Assembly (NCBI RefSeq): GCF_013410665.1
Contig: NZ_JACCFM010000001.1
Location: forward strand, 248,001-312,000
Direction of reading: 5' to 3'
Origin: Leifsonia psychrotolerans
GTDB taxonomy: Bacteria > Actinomycetota > Actinomycetes > Actinomycetales > Microbacteriaceae
Length of the DNA stretch: 64,000 nt
Shown here one piece after another: positions 60,756 through 64,000 of this stretch (position 1 is the stretch's first letter; the number at the start of each line of letters is the position of its first letter). A program made the translations under genes and the position numbers. The notes beneath the pieces were generated by a model that saw nothing but the letters and a program-made list of their open reading frames with translations, was not told where the DNA came from and made no database searches.

Positions 60756-61487
60756 CTATTTCATGAGGGCGTGTTTGACGCGGTAGGACTCGCCGCGAAA
60801 CTGGAGGAGGCGACCGTGGTGGACGATGCGGTCGATGACGGCTGCGGCCATGTTGTCGTCGCCGAATACCGTTCCCCAGCGGGAGAACTCGAGGTTTGTG
60901 GTGATGATCAGGCTTCTTTTTTCATAACCGTCCGCGATGACTTGGAACAGGAGCCGGGCGCCCTCGGTATCGATCGGCAAGTAGCCGAATTCGTCAATTG
61001 CGAGTAATCGATTTTTGGCTATGTTGGCCAGTTCCCGATCGAGGCGGCCTTCGTCTTTGGCGCGGCGTAGTTGCAAAACCAGTGACGAGGTAGTGAAGAA
61101 GCGTGCCGGGATCCCTTGCTGGCAGGCGGCGGCGACCAGAGCACTGGCGAGGTGGGTTTTGCCGGTGCCGACATCGCCGTAGAGGACGAGGTCCTCGGCC
61201 CTGTTGATGAACTCTAACGACGTCAGCTCTTCCCGGCCGTAGTCTTCGGGGAACTTGACGTTGGAGTAGTCGAAACCTGTGAGTGATTTCAACGCCGGGA
61301 GCCGGGCGGCGCTCAACAGTCGTTGGCGGCGTGATGCTTGCCGGGATTCGTGCTCGGCGAGGAGCATCCCGTGCAGGTACTCACGCTGCTTCGGGGTGCC
61401 TTTCTCTGCCCATTCGGCCAGCACGGTGTTGGTCAGCGACGCCTGACGGCCGGTCTCGATGATGTCCTGCACGGTGACGAGGCTCAT
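60756..61487 (-). CDS. istB: IS21 family helper ATPase IstB
   Basis: AAA+ helper of IS21 transposition, 243 residues. It has Walker A LYGDVGTGKTHLASAL near residue 105, Walker B LLAIDEFGYLPID, and the DnaA-like C-terminal DRIVHHGRLLQFRGESYR. Its ATG overlaps the istA stop (ATGA). Full length, no frameshift. Confidence 0.96.
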   Translation of the reverse strand: MSLVTVQDIIETGRQASLTNTVLAEWAEKGTPKQREYLHGMLLAEHESRQASRRQRLLSAARLPALKSLTGFDYSNVKFPEDYGREELTSLEFINRAEDLVLYGDVGTGKTHLASALVAAACQQGIPARFFTTSSLVLQLRRAKDEGRLDRELANIAKNRLLAIDEFGYLPIDTEGARLLFQVIADGYEKRSLIITTNLEFSRWGTVFGDDNMAAAVIDRIVHHGRLLQFRGESYRVKHALMK

Positions 61488-62962
61488 GCTATTTCTCCCG
61501 TCACGGTGTTGACGCTGGTGAAGATGTCATAAACACTCAGGTCCACGTTTTCCGCTGCCGGGGTGGTGCCGTCGGCCAAGCGCCGGGCGAGCATGCCCAG
61601 TGCGGCGATCTCGGGGATATCTCCGCGCTGGATGAGCAGGTCAGCAGCAGTGATAGCGGCGTCGAAACCGGCCGATCCCGACGCGGCATCGACGGCGCTG
61701 AGCAGTCGGCGCCGATTGGTGGCGGTAGCTGTGTCGAGCCAGTCGCGAACCGGCTCGGGGACCAACGGTCGGAGCTGGGAATGCCCCCAGGCTCCGGGCT
61801 TGGTCACCAGTAATGGCAGCAGGGCGGCCGGTTCGAAGATCGTCTCCGTCTGCCTCCCGAACGCGCGCGGGAGGGAGCGGACGGGTGTGGCGTGCTCGTC
61901 GAGGATCTCGACGACGTCGTGGCGGAGCCCGATGGTGAGGGTGCGGCTGTGGAAGGCAGACCCGGCCGCGTAGGTGTTCCCGTCGATGAGCAGGTTCCCG
62001 GTCTTGTCGGCGGTGCGGGACTCGTATCGCACCGGGTCAAACCCCACGCCGGGCAGTGCCAGAGACGCGGCGACGTCTTGGGCGAAGAGCTCGCCCACGG
62101 GCAGGCCCTTGCGATAGTGCAACGCCGGCGCTAACGCCAGGCACCGCGCCATCAGGACCGCGTTCAGGCCCTGCAGTGTGGCCGCTTCGGGCTCGGGGAC
62201 CATCAGGTTGCGGCGGAGGAACCCGACCGCGTTCTCGACGTTGCCCTTCTCGTGGCCGGAATACGGATTGCAGTACCGGGACTCGGATCGGTAGTGCAGT
62301 TTGAACGCGCCGAACAGTGTGCTCTCGACGACTTTGGTGCCCACGCGTCGGCCAATGCCGGTGGCATTGTCGAAGACCAGGTGCCGGGGTGCGGCGCCGA
62401 TGTGCTCGAACACGGTGCGTAGCCCGTGGCAAACGCACTCAGCTGTTTCGCCGCGGTAGGCCTGCACGAAGCGCATGTTCGAGAACGGGAACGTGACGAC
62501 GAAGATGTGTAGGACCTGCCGGGTTCCGCCGATGATGGCCTCGGCCTGCCCGAAGTCGACCTGCGCGGTGCCGGCGGGCCAGACCAGTTCGGTAAAGCCC
62601 TCACCGGCCTGGCGGTGGAGGGCGTTCCACTTCTTCACGAAGCGTTGCACCGGCGAATAACTGCCGGTGAAAGCCTGCTCGGCGACCAACCGGTCGAAGA
62701 CCCGTTTGGCCGTATGCCGTTGCTTGCGCGGCCGGCGCTGGTCCTCGCCCAACCACTTTTCAACGGTCGCTTCGAACCCGGTCATGGCCGAGCCGGCGGG
62801 CCTGGCCACCGGCGCTGGCGGCCTCGGTGAGTAGTCCAGTTGGCCGGCGTATTTCACCACCGCGTCGCGGCTGACTCCCAACCGGCGGGCGATTTCACGG
62901 CCCGTGATTCCTTGGGAATCGAGTGTTCTGATATTTTCTTGCACGGACATGGGTACCGTCAT
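61484..62962 (-). CDS. istA: IS21 family transposase IstA
   Basis: DDE transposase, 492 residues. An N-terminal HTH (TLDSQGITGREIARRLGVSR) is followed by the integrase core with AQVDFGQAEAIIGG (first Asp), VFDNATGIGRRV (second Asp) and YCNPYSGHEKGNVENAVGFL (Glu). It is in full frame and coupled to istB, so the element is probably active. Confidence 0.96.
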   Translation of the reverse strand: MTVPMSVQENIRTLDSQGITGREIARRLGVSRDAVVKYAGQLDYSPRPPAPVARPAGSAMTGFEATVEKWLGEDQRRPRKQRHTAKRVFDRLVAEQAFTGSYSPVQRFVKKWNALHRQAGEGFTELVWPAGTAQVDFGQAEAIIGGTRQVLHIFVVTFPFSNMRFVQAYRGETAECVCHGLRTVFEHIGAAPRHLVFDNATGIGRRVGTKVVESTLFGAFKLHYRSESRYCNPYSGHEKGNVENAVGFLRRNLMVPEPEAATLQGLNAVLMARCLALAPALHYRKGLPVGELFAQDVAASLALPGVGFDPVRYESRTADKTGNLLIDGNTYAAGSAFHSRTLTIGLRHDVVEILDEHATPVRSLPRAFGRQTETIFEPAALLPLLVTKPGAWGHSQLRPLVPEPVRDWLDTATATNRRRLLSAVDAASGSAGFDAAITAADLLIQRGDIPEIAALGMLARRLADGTTPAAENVDLSVYDIFTSVNTVTGEIA

Positions 62963-63224
62963 CTGCTTCCTGGTTCCTTCCGGCGCGACCGCTTGGCAGT
63001 AGACACGCCGTAAGGAACCTATCTGGGCGGTGGCGGGCCCATGTCTCCATCGCTTTGGAGACGGCCTCGGCCACCGGGTGATCTCAATCTCGCGCAGTCC
63101 CCGAACCCATCGTCGCGGCGGGGAGTTGCTGGCCTGATTCTTAGCGCTCTTTTGGCAGGAAACCAGCCACTAACTTGGCAGGAATCCAGCGCCGAAACGG
63201 CCTACAAAGAGTTGATCACACACA

Positions 63225-63618
63225 CCGTGTCGGTGGAAAGCTCTTCCGCCCAACTTTTGAAGGCAGAGCTGCCTCACGATTGGTGACCCGGCGACCATTG
63301 CATTTGGCGTCGCTGATGGGGCTCGGGCTGCACCGTTTGGGACTTGAGAACACCGATGTCACGGACACGCCCGCCTCGACGTACGGGGAGACTGTCCTGT
63401 GGGCTGCAGCCGCACATGGGGAAGGTTTCGACGGCATCGCGTACATGAGTAAGAAGTGCAACACCGACACGGTTTACGTGCTTTTTGGCGACAAAGTGGA
63501 GGCATCAGACTTTGAGGTCGACCCCACCTACGCTTGGATATTCGGAGACCAGGCTGCCGGAGAGGACAAACTCATTGACCTCTGTGCGGTTGTCAAAGTG
63601 GAAGTAAACGCCACATAG
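63225..63618 (+). pseudogene. RES-domain toxin, 3' fragment
   Basis: The frame after the IS carries the rest of the RES domain: LHLASLMGLGLHRLGLENTD, DTPASTYGETVLWAAAAHGE, GFDGIAYMSKKCNTDTVYVLFGDK, ending at TAG 63616-63618. Joined to the 5' part with one copy of the 7-bp duplication it is in frame, 206 codons plus stop. It has no start of its own. Confidence 0.88.
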
Positions 63619-63786
63619 CTCCGGGTATACGCTTTCCGACGAAGTTTGATTCGGAACATGGCAGTCGGTGGTGCTGGTCAACCCAGTCATCGGACGGGGG
63701 CGCAACCGAACCTTGTACGCGGCCGCTGAACCCGAGGCCCATTTCGTGCAGAGTTTGCTGAGTGAGCGCGGCCGGGGAGACATCGC

Positions 63787-63999
63787 TTAACGAAATGGAA
63801 TCTCACTCGAGCCAATCGTCACATCGCCATAGCCGTTATTGTCCAGAAAGAGCCGGAGGGCTCGTTTTGCAATTTCAGGCGTTGAGGTAGGGCCGACCAT
63901 TATGTGGCGAATTGGAAGGCGTAGCTGAGGTCCAATAGGGACGAAAGCTTCCACGGACGAGCCAGAAGCAAGTTCAATATACGGAACAAGCCCATATTG
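63787..63999 (-). CDS. C-terminal end of a gene running out of the window
   Basis: The minus-strand frame is open from the end of the window to TAA at 63787-63789, 70 residues. It reads YGLVPYIELASGSSVEAFVP, then RHIMVGPTSTPEIAKRALRLFL and ends GYGDVTIGSSEIPFR. The GPTSTPE helix and the final SxIP(F/Y)R are like the end of DUF2971 proteins, by eye only. No start codon lies within the window, so the real start is outside. Confidence 0.55.
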   Translation of the reverse strand, partial: QYGLVPYIELASGSSVEAFVPIGPQLRLPIRHIMVGPTSTPEIAKRALRLFLDNNGYGDVTIGSSEIPFR

Positions 64000-64000
64000 A

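Larger units (their letters stand above)
60643..63224. mobile_element. IS21-family insertion sequence, complete
   Basis: A 2,582-base element with istA and istB on the minus strand. Ends: TGTGTTTTGTCAACTT at the left and, read inward from the right, TGTGTGTGATCAACTC; 12 of 16 bases agree and both start TGTGT. Inside each end further partly matching blocks occur (ggccatttcagcgct left, ggccgtttcggcgct right read inward), as usual for IS21. It is flanked by a 7-bp duplication. Confidence 0.93.
40827..64000. other. Accessory region / genomic island downstream of tRNA-Pro
   Basis: The conserved actinobacterial gene order ends at the tRNA. From there to the end of the window the genes are recombinase-like, restriction, toxin-antitoxin, IS and unknown genes, with more AT-rich codons in places (for example hsdM-hsdS). 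A second copy of the tRNA 3' end, which would mark the far attachment site, was not seen up to 64,000; the right border is probably outside. Confidence 0.7.

Noticed and set aside
63505..63783. A 92-codon minus-strand frame
   Set aside because: It overlaps the clearly coding 3' end of the RES toxin and has no ribosome site; probably a shadow.

Overview
The window is high-GC chromosomal DNA from an actinobacterium, most likely a member of the Microbacteriaceae. The evidence is strong G/C bias at third codon positions, frequent GTG/TTG starts, the rRNA sequence type, and a gene order that follows the block argG-argH ... mpg-tyrS ... TPR protein-HAD phosphatase-small ORF-tlyA-nadK-recN-pyrG-nudix-xerD-parA-scpA-scpB-rluB-cmk-der known from Mycobacterium tuberculosis (about Rv1658 to Rv1713). 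No database search was run; names rest on motifs and synteny.

Bases 1-40,749 are conserved core. In order they hold arginine biosynthesis (argG end, argH), a 3-methyladenine glycosylase, a SatD-type protein with a small membrane protein, tyrS, an MMPL exporter, a UbiB-like kinase and a complete 16S-23S-5S rRNA operon. They continue with a very repetitive Rv1691-like protein, a HAD phosphatase, tlyA, nadK, recN, a secreted CotH/lamin-tail/PKD protein, pyrG, a Nudix hydrolase, xerD, and a tightly coupled run of parA-like, scpA, scpB, rluB, tyrA, cmk and der. The last part holds an EcsC-like protein, a DUF2252 protein and a small membrane protein. Several gene ends in this core carry short tandem repeats or very long perfect hairpins.

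A tRNA-Pro(GGG) gene at 40,750 marks the border to an accessory region that runs to the end of the window. Directly next to the tRNA is a four-gene, start/stop-overlapping minus-strand operon: a small protein, two tyrosine-recombinase-fold proteins that both lack the catalytic tyrosine, and a 664-residue DDE-transposase-like protein. A divergent plus-strand set of small genes includes an orphan helicase-associated-domain protein and two proteins that look like paralogues of the small protein of the first operon.

Beyond this lies a defence island: type I restriction-modification hsdM-hsdS-hsdR, a GmrSD-type (DUF262/DUF1524) protein, small unknown genes, and an unknown protein coupled to an ImmA/IrrE-type metallopeptidase with a cysteine-rich tail. 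Last comes an Xre/MbcA-RES type toxin-antitoxin pair. The RES toxin gene is split by a complete IS21-family element (istA/istB). The insertion left a 7-bp target duplication, and removing the element with one copy of the duplication restores a 206-residue RES reading frame. The window ends inside a minus-strand gene of which only the C-terminal 70 codons are visible.
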